Positions 34,141 to 46,977 of a stretch of DNA of 64,000 nucleotides are shown here, piece after piece. Origin of the DNA: Desmodus rotundus (taxonomy: Eukaryota > Chordata > Mammalia > Chiroptera > Phyllostomidae); NCBI RefSeq assembly GCF_022682495.2, contig NW_026527288.1, positions 27,708-91,707 on the forward strand. Direction: 5' to 3'. The translations under genes and the position numbers were made by a program. A model generated the notes under the pieces. It searched no databases. It was not told where the DNA came from and worked only from the letters and a program-made list of their open reading frames with translations. Position 1 is the first letter of the stretch, and each line of letters starts with the position of its first letter.

Positions 34141-36250
34141 CAATTTGAATCACAAAGTAAGCTGAATGGTGATAGAGATACTGCATACCAAAACTTATGG
34201 GAAACATCTTCACCCTTAAATGCACAGTATCAAAAATAAAAGCTGAAAATATACAAGTTTTGTGCCCATACTTAGAAACTAAAATAGTCAATTAAATCCA
34301 GAGAAAGTAGATAGAAACGTGCACGTCGACATCTCCGCAAGTGTATGTACATAAAATGATAGCAGTTCTGTTTAACTTTTGGGGTAGAATTGTGAAAATA
34401 TTTTTTCTCACTGTTAAAGTAAGCAGCAACAAAGTAAACTAAAAATGCTTTTCAGGCACACTTAGAGCTTTTTAAACCATGACTATAGTCAGCTATAAAC
34501 CAGGTTTCAACAAATATCTCACAAACTACTTATTGCTCTCTTTGCCATTGATCTGCAAACCAGTCACAAGGTAACTAGAAAGTCCCTACATTTAGATGTT
34601 CTAAAACACACTTCTAAATACCTTCCCAAAATAAATCACAGTCAGACTGGGAAATAATTTACATAGAAAAACAATAAAAATACTGTATGCCAGACCAAGA
34701 TCTTTCTGCTTTCAAAAGTGATAAAAGCTTCAAACTGTTTCTCAACCAAAGGTGATTTCTGCCCCAAAGGGGGCTTTAGGCAATGTGCTGAGCCATTTTA
34801 GACTGTCCTGAGGGGAAGGGAAGCCAGGGTGTGGGCAGTGAATAGAGGTACTGAATGCTAATAAGCACCTGCAATGCAGAGGACAATCCCCCAGGTGAAT
34901 GAGTTATGGGGCCGGAAAGGTCCATAGTGCTGAGAATGACAAACCCTGTTCTGTATCCTGAAGAGTCCCTTAGAATACAAACAGCATGTCCCTGTGCATC
35001 CTATGTCTGAAATGCTGCCTTTCTTGGAACAGGAAGCATGGAAGCTAAAACTTAAAGAATAAAAAAGACCAGCCATCTGACAAATGTCGGGGAGAAGTGT
35101 CCTAGACAATAGATCGGGAGGCAAAGGAAGACCCGTCCACTTAGGAGACCAAATCACACTGTGATTAAACACAGTACTCATCTGAGGATCCCTGCTTCTC
35201 TCCACTGCTCCTATGTCACCGTAATAACTTCTTCATAATGTCACTTAGAACAGAGATTCTTACTCTGTTAGATTCCACATTTCACCATCTCAAGTTTTCC
35301 TCTTGGAAAATGTGGACATTTGCCACACTCTGTGTTCCTCAGATTACCTCCCCGGGGCACATTCCCTGTAACAAAATACTTCGGATTTGTACAACACCAT
35401 GCTTCCAGGCCCCAAACTCATTTAAAATGCTAAGAAGGATGTTACTATTTTATTGAGCCGTTAATCTATGTATGACTAACAAAGAAAATTTTTCTGTCTC
35501 CTCACATTACCTCACTTCCTGTGTTCTTTCAGGCTTTAACTATTCCTAGGTCACCTACAGCTACAACCATTTAACGATCATTATTGCATGAGAGCATGTT
35601 TACCTTTGTAACTCATGAGAATCCACGGAAAAGTATCACCAATAGAATTTAGTGCAGTGATGCAAAAATAACATGCAGAAATAAATATGCAGAAATAGTA
35701 AATTCAAGATACAATTTTTTTAAAGACTCAATAGCAACAAAACAGGTTAAAAAAAACTGGGAATAAGCTTAACAACAACGTACAGGATCTGTATGAACAA
35801 AATTGGAAATTGCCACCCAATAACAGCAACTTTAACAGATGAAAAATATCATCTTGTTTTTGGGTTAAAAAATGGGTATCATTGTATATCCATGGACCAA
35901 AGTTATCTATAACTGAAACATAATCTAGATAAATATAGAAAAGTGGTCCCACAGTAAGTGATCAGCTAAATTGGGACCTGAGACGTGTACCCCAAAAACA
36001 GCCAGGCCCCCCTTTTCTGCTCCCCACAGCGGGGCTGTATCTGCCCTCCACCCTCCCACCTCATAGCTCCGACACAGCTCAGCTCCTGTCCCTGGTTTGC
36101 GTTGCTTGCGTCAGCTTAGGCTGTGAACAACACCTCGGGACCACAGAGACCAGAGACCAGCAGCAGCTGGCAGCACCTAACTTCCAGCCCACGTGGTTGC
36201 TCATCTCTCCCCCAGAATTGCCAGCCCCTCATGCCCCCCAGCCTAAATTT
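34140..36250. repeat. Block D, copy 2, with short block B end
   Basis: 34,140-34,370 is the end of a block B spacer running uninterrupted into D at ACATAAAATGATAGCAGTTC. This is the empty version of the site occupied by the provirus at 13,000/27,171. It contains MER20 at 34,735-34,948. Confidence 0.8.
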
Positions 36251-36289
36251 GCCTCCCACCCAGCCCCACCCACATCTGTGGCCCCCTCT

Positions 36290-37600
36290 CACATCCTGTG
36301 CACGTTTTTATCTACTTTCTCTGGATTTAATGTACTATTTTAGGTTCCTAATATGGGTAAAAAAATTGTAAATTTGCAGCTTTTATTTCTGATAATCTGC
36401 ATTGAAGGGTGAAGATTTCCTACATGAGTTTTGATATGCAGTATCTTTATCACCATTCATTTTCAATTATTTTGTAATTCAAATCGTGTTTTACTTTTGA
36501 GGTTGTTTATGAGTACATTACATAACTACCAAATATAAGGACTTTCCTAAGACCCATTTCTGGAATGTGAATTCTGGCTGAAGTGCAATGAGAGCACTTA
36601 AGAAACATTGTATGTAATTTCAATGCTGCAATGCTTGTTGAAACTGGCTTTATATTGGCTTCGCCAAACGATAAAAACTTTTGGGAAGATGGAATTATGA
36701 AGAGGCCTGCAATATTGCAGAAAGCAGTGGAACAAAACGGTGAATACATTGTTCAATACAGTTATTGGTGAAAATGAAAAACGTTTCTTCCTTTGCGTCT
36801 TTGCATAAAAACAGGATGAACCTTTTGGCCAAGCAAATAGTACTGTGTTCCAAGAGTGCATCTCTGCTGCCATCTCGTGGTCATTTGAGGAATAACATGT
36901 TAGGGGCAGGTGAGCAGGAAAAGTGGTTAGTGTAGTTAGAACATCAATGAATGTTGATTGTAATGTTATTTAGACGTGTATTTAATAACTTTTAAATATC
37001 AGGACTTACTAGTTACCCTTTGTTTCTGATTTGTATATTAACAGCAATGACAGTAAGAAATATACTGTATGTAATTTCAGTCCTTTGAAATTTGTTAAAA
37101 CTTGCCTTAGCGCAGGATGGTCCCTTTGAAAATTGTCTCAAGTGTGTCTCTCTGCTGCCATCTCGTGTGTCACCTGGGAATAACAGCCTCATGCAGGCCG
37201 GCGGTAAAAGTCATTGGCTCTAGTGAATTATCTACTAAGGGTTTGTGGAATGTTATTTGAGAAGTGTCTTTCATTACATTTAAATGAAAGAACTTTCCAG
37301 TTACCTTTTGTTTCTGAGTTCTACATTAGCAGCCATGAGGGTGAAACATATTTTCTATAATTTCAGTCCTTTGAAGTTGGTTGAGAACACAGGGATGGTA
37401 CAATAGGGTCATTTCCAAAATGTTCTAAGTGTGCATACTGCTGCCATCTTGTGGGCTTTCTGGGGAATGACATCTTAGTTGAGTCAGGAAAAGTGGTGGA
37501 TTCCAGTGGAATATCAATGACTGTTGATGGCGGTGGTATTTAGAAGTGCGTTTCAAAACATCTAAGTGTAAGGGCTTTCTAGTTACTTTCTAGTTGTCCA
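36290..37600 (+). repeat. Inverted block B with mini-mariner and two further end units
   Basis: Reverse complement of about 12,330-12,920. The mini-mariner deletion junction is at 36,665. Units at 36,950-37,250 and 37,250-37,560, each ending in a CTGCTGCCATCT motif, are present here and at 44,920-45,520 but not in the left array. Confidence 0.75.
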
Positions 37601-38960
37601 AAAAGTCAGTTTGGTCCCCCACAGCTGCACCACCTCTGTGTTGCCCCCATGTCATCACCTGGCAACGGTCCCGCATACTTGCCTTTAATGTCATTTGAAA
37701 CTGTTTTTTAGACAGTATCGTGACAACTGTCATATCCCTGTGGGATGAAAAACCTCATGACAACTGGTGAATGTGTGTGTGGCCCTCTTCCCACTGAAGA
37801 TGCATGAACATAAGGAACGTTTTTGGCCCCTCAGTCTGTGTCATTTCCAGAAAGGTACAAGCGCAAGTGTAAGGCAAGAAAAGATGCTTGGTGTGTACGG
37901 AGAAGATGCTGAGTCTGATGGAACGTGTGAGAAGTGGGCTGCAAAGATTAATGCAGGAGATTTCTCATGACAGTTACCGCACGAGTAGGCAGACCAGGAG
38001 CAGTGGAGAGCCATCCAGGGCAGACGTTAACAGAAGACAGACCACGTTATGGCACGCGGGAAACAGGCAACATACTCAAAGTATCCCAATCCAGTGTCGA
38101 AAAGCATTTGCAGCAGCTTGATTATGTTAATCTCTTTGACGTTTGGGTTCCACAGATGTCAAGCTGGGTGGTGGGGGTCCCATCTTGACTGAATTTCCAC
38201 ATGCAGTTCTCTACGGAAATGGAAGGGAAACATTCCATTTCCAAGACAAAGTGTGAGGGGATAAACCGTTGATATTTGAGAAAAATGTGGAACAGGAGAT
38301 ATTGAGGGAAGCCCAGGAACCACTAGCAGCCCCTCCAAAGGGTGGTCTTCATCCAAAGAGGTGATGTCCTGCGGTGGGAGCTCCTTGCGGAAACCCAGAG
38401 GGCTTCTCCCAACAAGTACTGATATCTGTTAGACCAGGTGAAAGCCACCTGAGGGAAAATGTCCAGAATTTGTCAGGAAAGACAGGGGAACTTCAGGATA
38501 ACGCAGGAGTGCACTCGTTTCTCTTTGGTGACCAGGGGAAAACTGTTCCAGCCTGGCTGGGCAGTCATGATTCATCCGTGGTACTCACCAGAGCTTGTGG
38601 CTTTGCATGACCCTTTAGTTTGGTCTTCATGAATTTCTCTTATTGGAGAGGAATTTTCCTTCCCTGCAACACTGCAGAAGACACTTGGAAGAGTTCCCTG
38701 GTCTGAAAGAGGACAATGTTGTGGGACGATGGAACGGTGAAGTAGCTTGAAAGGTGAGAGAGGGCAGTGGAACAAAACAGTGACAACGTTGTCCAGTAGT
38801 GGTTCAGTCCCGTTGTTTGGGGGAGAATGAAAATTGTCTCTGTCATGGCATCTGATGGTGAAAAGCAAACAAAATTTTTGGCCAGGGCATTAGTACACTA
38901 TGTGTTCCAAATGCTGGTCTTTGCTGCCATCTCGTGGCCGTTCTAAGGAATGACACCTCA
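37600..38960 (+). pseudogene. Mariner transposase pseudogene M3' (inverted paralog of M3)
   Basis: Plus-strand pieces: EHKEQ-type helix-turn-helix start at 37,800-37,880 (MHEHKERFWPLSLCHFQKG); GEDAESDGTCEKWAAKI at 37,900-37,950; the second helix-turn-helix and VWVPQ at 38,020-38,160; catalytic-domain remnants at 38,300-38,610; and a C-terminal end near 38,700-38,790. At least two frameshifts (near 37,885 and 37,968) and several stops break it. It shares decay with M3 (10,260-11,590), as expected of a segmental duplicate rather than an independent insertion. Confidence 0.85.
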
Positions 38961-40450
38961 GTACAATTCAACAGGATCAGTGCTTGATTCCAGGGGAATA
39001 TGAAAATGACTTTGGATAGCAGGGGTATTCAGAAGTGCATTTGAAAATGTCTAAATGTCAGGGCTGGCCAGTTACCTTGTCACTGGTTTCCAGATTAACG
39101 GCCAAGAGCGCAATAAGCATATTTTCTGTGACATTTCTTGGATCTGGCTGTGTAGTGTGATAGAGTCGGGTTTCCACAAGTTCCAGGTATGCTTGAAAAT
39201 CACTTGTAATTTGGTTTCTCTGATGCAGAATCCTTAAACTACGAGGAGGTAAAATTTATTTAAACTTCTCTACGAAGAGGTAAGAAAAAGTGAAGCAAAA
39301 TACAAGCACTTTCATTTTATGTATATGCCCCTCCAGACATGTTTACGGGCTCGTTTACTCAACTTTGCCTAGAGTGCGTTTACTGTTTTAGGGTCCTCGT
39401 TCGGGCAAAACGGGAAGGAACCTTTGTGGGAAGCCAATAGTAGAGTTTGTGTTCCAACTGTCGGTTTCTGCTGCCACCTCGTGGTCACTCTTGGGAATGA
39501 CACCTCAGTGCAGGTCAGCAGGAAAAGTAGTTGATTCCAGTGGAATGTCAATGACTTGGGTGGCAGTGGTATTTACAAGTGCATTTGAAAACATCTAAAT
39601 TTTAGGGGTGTCCAGTTACCTTGTGACTGGTATTCAGGTTAAGGGCAAAGGAGCCATTGATACGTTTTACGTGACGTTTCTCAGAACTGGCTCTGTAGCA
39701 TAGCAGCGTCAGTCTTTGACAAGTTGAAGGTGTGCTTGAAATTCGTTTGTCTTTGCTATGTTGCAGCTTCTTTAAACAACGTGGAGGTAAAATTTATACA
39801 GAATTCTGCACCAAGAGGTGCAGGAAAAAAAGCAAAATAAAATATCAGCGCTATCGGTGTATGTACTCTTGTTTCCTCAACTTTGCCTGGACTTCCTTTT
39901 CCATTTTCGGTTCCTCCTACATGTGCAAACCTTGTACATTTCCAGTTTCTGTTTCTGACCTCTGCATTGAGGGGTGAAGAATTTTTTTATCAAGAATGGG
40001 TGATTAGCATCTTTAGCGTCATTCGGGTCAAGTTATCAAGTAATTCGTATGGTGGTTCATTTTGGAGGTTCTGTAGGAGTCTCTTTCAGAAGTGCTGAAC
40101 AACAGAACTGTCTATTTGTCTATTTTCTGTGAATACTAGGTTAAATGCCATGGGAGCAAAAAATGGGCTGTATACGATTTTGCAGCTGTGATGCTGGTTG
40201 AAACTTGCCTTAAATCAGGTCAGCCAAAAGGCCTCTTTGGCCAAAAAGCCTGTTTGGTAAAAAAAAGTCCATTTGGCCAATACGTCTGTTTGGATGAAAA
40301 GTCAGTTCAGCCACAAGTCAGTTCAGCCTGCAACCCCACTCCCACACCCCCACCCCATCACTTGTCTCTGGTCACACATACTTGCCCTTAACATCATTCA
40401 AAACCGTTTAATTAGATGGTATAGTGACAGCTATTATATCAGCTTTGCCC
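38960..40450 (+). repeat. Inverted block B spacers, mariner end and minisatellite
   Basis: Reverse complement of about 8,620-10,260 without the Ves SINE. It holds a solo mariner end (39,400-39,550) and the minisatellite at 40,205-40,345, and is cut at 40,443 inside a mariner 5' end by block C. No gene is visible. Confidence 0.75.
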
Positions 40451-40455
40451 TCATA

Positions 40456-42060
40456 GCCCCCTGTCTGCCGCGGATGAGAATAAGTCTACTGAGACATGAT
40501 CTGCTTGGGGAGGAAAGGTGGCCCATCTCTCCAAGGGGAAGGGCTAAGAGCCTTTCCCTCAATGGGCTTTTATTGGGTTCAATTTGCACAGGAATACAGG
40601 TAAAGCTCATCATTCATAGTCAGGCAGTCAGGATCAAAAAATAGGTAACATACAAAGAACTCTGAGGGCTTATTCTGAGTCAGGGTCAGTTAGCTAAAGG
40701 GCTATAAAACTTTGGGAAACAAACTCATTTCATGCTTAGACCCTTAGGAGAAAACTGAGGGCATTCTTAGCAAAGCAGGTTTCACAGGGTTTTTTGTATT
40801 CTCTCTTAGGCCTGATGCCCCCCAGGGTACCACCCTTTCCAGCACAGGGCTGCACCACCCTCTGTCATTGTTTCAGGCTTCAGTCAGGCAGGGGAAGTAA
40901 GGCAGCCAAGAGATTAGGTGACTTCTTGCAGACAGAAGGAGCACTCAGTCTATGTCAAAGCTGAGGGGCAAGGGTCCATCACCCCCTTTTTCTATAGCCC
41001 CCCAAGTCCTTCCCTGAGGGCCTCTCCCTGACCATGCCTGTCTGAGGTCATCCCTCCCTTGAGGAATCTTACCCATCTTTGGCTAACTGGTCAGGCTCAG
41101 GGCCAAGCAGGGTAAAGTAAAGTGGGCAGGGGCGGCACCTCTGCCAGGGAGATAAGCTTTGTCTCCTTAATGGCTTATGGTCCCAAGGTCTTTCACTCAG
41201 CCTTAGCCATGAGGGGTTACAGCTTCTGAAACAGGGCAGGGTGCTTCCCAACAACTGCATGCTTTCCCTACTGTCCAGAGGACCACACATTTTTCTGGAG
41301 ACCACATTTCCAAGCATGTCTCCCACCACATAAAGGCAGAGTGCAAAAGGGTAGAACCAGGGACTGCCGGCCAAGATGGAGTATAGGGAACTGTTCCACG
41401 CAGGGGAAATGCAGCCCAGATCCCACTCGGAAAAGCCAGTGGGAGCGAGGTCCAGCAGGCAGGGCCCACGCCCCCACACACAGCTACTTCTGTGGGGAAT
41501 CAGGCCTGCCCTGTACGTAGCTTGCTCTGAGACTTGCTTTCCCTGAAACTCCCTCACCCTGGATTGAGGCAGCAAATGTTGACTGAGTATCTTTAACTTC
41601 CTAAAGTCTGTGCTAAACCACCCAAGTAGGGAGTGTAACCAGTTCAACCACTCCCCCCCGCCCCCGGAACTGTAACATCCTTCTCTTTGATGTAATCAGC
41701 AGCATTCTGTCCTTGGTTATGTGTAAAAGGTAGTCACCTACAGTGAACATGGGCACAGTAAATGTGGACCATCCTCTATGTAAACTGCCCAGAAAAGCAG
41801 TAAAAGCCTGTCCAGGCAGGGATCGGGCTTTCTCAGGGGCTCTCTCTGGCCCTCATGCCCTCTCTCACTTAGAGAGTGGCCATGCCATCCCTTTTTCCCC
41901 ACAGGATTTTTGTAGTCCCTGTGAATTTGTCTATTGCTGCCACAGCACACAGATCCTGTGGACCGGGATCTGCATCAAATTCACAGACAACCTATGCCAA
42001 AACATACACAGGCTCTGGAGTCTAGAACCTGGACCCTGGGGTAGAGCCAGAACCAACAGC
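40456..42060 (-). repeat. Block C, copy 2
   Basis: Colinear with 32,540-34,140 and 50,670-52,285. The boundary with the mariner remnant (GACAGCTATTATATCAGCTTT|GCCC) is the same as in copy 3. Confidence 0.7.
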
Positions 42061-44255
42061 TGAATACATGTCAATTTGAATCACAAAATAAACTGAATGG
42101 TGAGAAAGATACTGCATACCAAAACTTACAGAAAACATCTTCACCCTTAAATGCACAGTATCAAATATAAAACCTGAAGATGTACAAGTTTTGTGCCCAT
42201 ACTTAGAACCTAAAATAGTCAATTAAATCCAGAGAAAGTAGACAGAAATGTGCACGTCGACATATCTGCAAGTGTATGTACATAAAATGACAGCAGTTCT
42301 TTTTAACTCTTGGGGTAGAATTGTGAAAAATCTTTTTCTCACTGTTAAAGTAAGCAGCAACAAAATAAATTAAAAATGCTTTCCAGGCACACTTGCAGCC
42401 TTTTAAAACATGACTATAGTTAGCTATAAACCAGGTTTCAACAAATGTTTCTCAAACTATTTATTGCTCTCTTTGCCGTTGATCTGGAAACCAGTCACAA
42501 GGTAACTAGAAAGTCCCTCTATTTAGATGATTTAAAACACTCTTCTAAATACCTTCCCAAAATAAATCACAGTCAGACTGGGAAATAATTTACATAGAAA
42601 AATAATAAAAATACTGCATAACAGACCAAGATCTTTCTGCTGCTCAAAAATGATAAAAGCTTCAAACTGTTTCTCAACCAAAGGTGATTTCTGCACCCAA
42701 GGGGGCTTGAGGCAATGTGCTGAGTCATCTTAGACTGTTCTGAGGGGAAGGGAAGCCAGGGTGTGGGCAGTGAATAGAGGTACTGAATGCTAATAAGCAC
42801 CTACAATGCAGAGGACCATCCCCCAGGAGAATGAATTATGTGGCCAAAAAGGTCCATAGTGCTGAGAATGACAAACTCTGTTCTGTATCCTGAATAGTCC
42901 CTTAGAATACAAACAGCATGTCCCTCTGCATCCTATGTCTGAAATGCTGCCTTTCTTGGAACTGGCAGCATGGAAGCTAAAACTTAAAGACTAAAAAAGG
43001 CCAGCCATCTGACAAATGTCGGGGAGAAGTGTCCCAGGCAAGGAAGACCAGGAGGCAAGGAAGACCCGTCCACTTAGGAGCCCGAATCACACTGTGATTA
43101 AACACAGTACTCATCTGAGGATCCCTGCTTCTCTCCACTGCTCCTATGTCACTGTAATAACTTCTTCATAATGTCACTTAGAACAGAGATTCTTACTCTG
43201 TTAGATTCCACATTTCACCATCTCAAGTTTTCCTCTTTGAAAATGTGGACATTTGCCACACTGTGTTCCTCAGATTACCTCCCCGGGGCACATTCCCTGT
43301 AACAAAATACTTCTGATTTCTACAACACCATGCTTCCAGGCCCCAAACTCATTTAAAATGCTAAGAAGGATGTTACTATTTTATTGAGCCGTTAATCTAT
43401 GTATGACTAACAAAGAAAATTTTTCTATCTCCTCACATTACCTCACTTCCTGTGTTCTTTCAAGCTTTAACTATTTCTAGGTCACCTACAGCTACAACCA
43501 TGTGACAACCATTATTGCATGAGAGCATGTCTACCTTCGTAACTCATGAGAATCCACGGAAAAGTATCACCAATAGAATTTAGTGCAGTGATGCGAAAAT
43601 AACATGCAGAAATAAAAATGCAGAAAGAGTAAATTCAAGATACAATTTTTCTTAAAGACTCAATAGCAATAAAACAGGTAAAAAAAAAACACTGGGAATA
43701 AACTTAACAACAATGTACAGGATCTGTATAAACGAATTTGGAAATTGCCACCCAATAACAGCAACTTTAACAAATGAAAAATATCATCTTGTTTTTGGGT
43801 TAAAAAATGGGTATCATTGTATATCCATGGACCAAAGTTATCTATAACTGAAACATAATCTGGATAAATATAGAAACGTGGTCCACAGTAAGTGGTCAGC
43901 TAAATTGGGACCTGAGACATGTACCCCAGAAACAGCCAGGCCCCCCTTTTCTGCTCCCCACAGCAGGGCTGTATCTGCCCTCCACTCTCCCCCCACCTCA
44001 TAGCCCCGACACAGCTCAGCTCCTGTCCCTGGATTGCGTTGCTTACATCAACTTAGGCTGTGAACAACACCTCGGGACCACGGAGACCAGCAGCCACTGG
44101 CAGCCAGCAGCATCGAACTTCCAGCCCGCGTGGTTGCTCATCTCTCCCCTAGAATTGCCAGCCCCTCACGCCCCCCAGCCTAAATTTGCCTCCCACCCAG
44201 CCCCACCCACCCACACCTGTAGCCCCTTCTCACCTCCTGTGCACGTTTTTCTCTA
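42060..44255. repeat. Block D, copy 3, with short block B end
   Basis: Very similar to copy 2 at 34,140-36,250, and also empty at the provirus site (about 42,290). It contains MER20 at 42,667-42,880. Confidence 0.8.
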
Positions 44256-44259
44256 CTTT

Positions 44260-45886
44260 CTGTGGACTTAATGTACTATTTTAGTTTCCTAATATGGGTA
44301 CGAAAATAGTAAATTTTCAGCTTTTATTTCTGATAATCTGCATTGAAGGTTGAAGATTTCTTACATGAGTTTTGGTATGCAGTATCTTTATCACCATTCA
44401 TTTTCAATTATTTTGTAATTGAAATTGTGTTTTACTTTTGAGGTTGTTTACGAGTATATTACATAACTACCAAATATAAGGACTTTCCAGAGTCCCATTA
44501 CTGGAAAGTGAATTCTGGCTGAAGTGCAATGAGAGCACTTCAGAAACATTGTATATAATTTCAATGCTGCGATGCTTGTTGAAACTGGCTTTATATTGGC
44601 TTGGCCTAAAGATAAAAACTTTTGGGAAGATGGAATTATGAAGAGGCCTGCAATATTGCAGAAAGCAGTGGAACAAAAGGGTGAATACATTGTTCAATAC
44701 AGTTATTGGTGAAAATGAAAAACGTCTCTTCCTTTGCGTCTTTGCATAAAAACAGGATGAACCTTTTGGCCAAACAAATAGTACAGTGTTCCAAGTGTGC
44801 GTCTCTGCTGCCATCTCGTGGGCACTTCAGGAATAACATGTTAGGCGCAGGTGAGCAGGAAAAGTGGTTGACTGTAGTAGAAGATCAATGAATGTTGATT
44901 GTGATGTTATTTAGACGTGTATTTAGTAACTTTTAAATATCAGCACTTACTAGTTACCCTTTGTTCATGATTTCTATGTTAACAGAAATGACAGTAAGAA
45001 ATATACTGTATGTAATTTCAGTCCTTTGAAATTTGTTAAAACTTGCCTTAGCGCAGGATGGTCCCTTTGAAAATTGTCTCAAGTGTGTCTCTCTGCTGCC
45101 ACCTCGTGTGTCAGTTGGGAATAACAGCTTCGCGCAGGCCGGCAGGAAAAGTCATTGGTTCTAGTGAATTATCTACTAAGGGTTTGTGGAATGTTATTTG
45201 AGAAGTGTCTTTCATTACATTTAAATGAAAGTACTTTCTAGTTACCTTTTGTTTCTGAGTTCTACATTAGCAGCCATGAGAGTGAAACGTATTTTCTATA
45301 ATTTTAGTCCTTTGAAGTTGGTTGAGAACACAGGGATGGTACAATAGGGTCATTTCCAAAATGTTCTAACTGTGCGTACTGCTGCCATCTTGTGGGCTTT
45401 CTGGGGAATGACATCTTAGTTGAGTCAGGAAAAGTGGTGGATTCCAGTGGAATATCAATGACTGTTGATGGCAGTGGTATTTAGAAGTGCATTTCAAAAC
45501 ACCTAAGTGTAAGGACTTTCTAGTTACCTCAAGACTGGTTTCCAGATTAACGGCCAAGGGAACAGTAAACGTGGTTTATGGGACATTTGTTGGAACTGGC
45601 TTTATAATGTAATCAACTTGTTAAAAGTTACAGGTGTGCTTCAAAATCACTTGTCATTGGCTTTGTCTGTTGCAGCTTCCTTAAACAACATGGAGGTAAA
45701 ATTTATTCATAATTTTGCACTAAGAGGTACAAGAAAAAATGAGTACAATATAAGCCTCTTCATTGTATGTTCGTGCCCTTCTGGACATGTCCACAGGCTC
45801 GTTTCCTCCACTCTGCCTGGACCTTGTTTACCATTTCAGATTCCTTGTATGGGTGCAAAACTTGTGCATTTTAAGTCTCTGTTTCT
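44260..45886 (+). repeat. Inverted block B/mini-mariner, second copy
   Basis: Colinear with 36,290-37,590: mini-mariner junction at 44,615, then two extra end units, then a block B spacer that is interrupted at 45,887 by HAL1 and resumes at 47,496. Confidence 0.8.
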
Positions 45887-46262
45887 TTTTTTTTTTTTTT
45901 TTAATATATTTATTGATTATGCTATTACAGTTGTCCCATTTCCCCCCCCCACTCCACTCCATCCTGCCCACCCCCCTCCCTCCCACATTCCCCCCCCATA
46001 GTTCATGTCCGTGGGTCATACTTATAAGTTCTTTGGCTTCTACATTTCCTACACTATTTTTACCCTCCCCCTGTCTATTTTCCACCTATCATCTATGCTA
46101 CTTATTCTCTGTACCTTTACCCCCCTCTCCCCCTCCCACTCCCTTATTGACAACCCTCATGTTCTAGTTGTTTGCCTAGTTTGCTCTCGTTTTTGTTTTA
46201 TGTGTGGTCATTAATAACTGAGTTTGCTGTCATTTTTACTGTTCCTATTTTTGATCTTTTTC

Positions 46263-46958
46263 TTAGGTAACTCCCTTTAACATTTCATATAATAAGGGCT
46301 TGGTGATGATGAGCCTCTTCAACTTGACCTTATCTGAGAAGCACTTTATCCTCCCTTCCATTCTAAATGATAGCTTTGCTGGATACAGTAATCTTGGATG
46401 TAGGTCCTTGCGTTTAATCTTGGGTAATGTCATTATGATGTGTCTTGTTGTGTTCCTCCTTGGGTCCAGCTTCTTTGGGACTCTTTGAGCTTCCTGGACT
46501 TCCCGGAAGTCTATTTCCTTTGCCAGATCGGGGAAGTTCTCCATTATTTGTTCAAATAAGTTTTCAATTTTTTGTTCTTCCTCTTCTCCTTCTGGCACCC
46601 CTATAATTCGGATGTTGGAACGTTTCAAGGTGTCCTGGAGGTTCCTAAGCCTCTCCTCATTTTTCCAAGTTCTTGTTTCTTCATTCTTTTCTGGTTGAAT
46701 GTTTGTTTCTTCCTTCTGGTCCGTACCATTGATTTGAGCCCCAGTTTCCTTCTCATCACTATTGGTTCCCTGTACATTTTCCTTTGTTTCTCTTAGCATA
46801 GGCTTCATTTTTTCATCTGTTTTTCGAATAGATTCAACCAAGTCTGTGAGCATATTGATAACCAGTGCTTTGAACTGTGCATCCGATAGGTTGGCTATCT
46901 CTTCGTCGCTTAGTTGTATTTTTTCTGGAGCTTTGAAGTGTTCTGTCATTTGGGCCAT
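46263..46958 (-). CDS. HAL1 ORF1 protein (L1 ORF1p-like RNA-binding protein), 231 aa, intact
   Basis: L1 ORF1p is a trimeric RNA chaperone that coats its own transcript in cytoplasmic particles; HAL1 elements keep it but borrow ORF2p from L1. Here residues about 1-60 are acidic and helical, about 60-125 are a charged coiled-coil-like region, and about 110-185 form the RRM (SNIRIIGVPEGEEEEQKIEN is its first strand and loop; TTRHIIMTLPKIK is a later strand). The rest is a C-terminal domain (HPRLLYPAKLSFRMEG). Compared with typical L1 ORF1p (about 330 aa) and with the older copy at 4,000-4,690, about 50 residues between PKIK and KDLHPR are missing, in frame. The start lies in a good context (A at -3, G at +4), directly after a run of 19 A. 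No stop or frameshift. Confidence 0.9.
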   Translation of the reverse strand: MAQMTEHFKAPEKIQLSDEEIANLSDAQFKALVINMLTDLVESIRKTDEKMKPMLRETKENVQGTNSDEKETGAQINGTDQKEETNIQPEKNEETRTWKNEERLRNLQDTLKRSNIRIIGVPEGEEEEQKIENLFEQIMENFPDLAKEIDFREVQEAQRVPKKLDPRRNTTRHIIMTLPKIKRKDLHPRLLYPAKLSFRMEGRIKCFSDKVKLKRLIITKPLLYEMLKGVT

Positions 46959-46977
46959 TTTTTTTTTTTTTTTTTTT
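46959..46977 (-). repeat. A19 run abutting the HAL1 ORF1 start codon
   Basis: On the minus strand, 19 A precede the ATG with no spacer. Confidence 0.95.
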
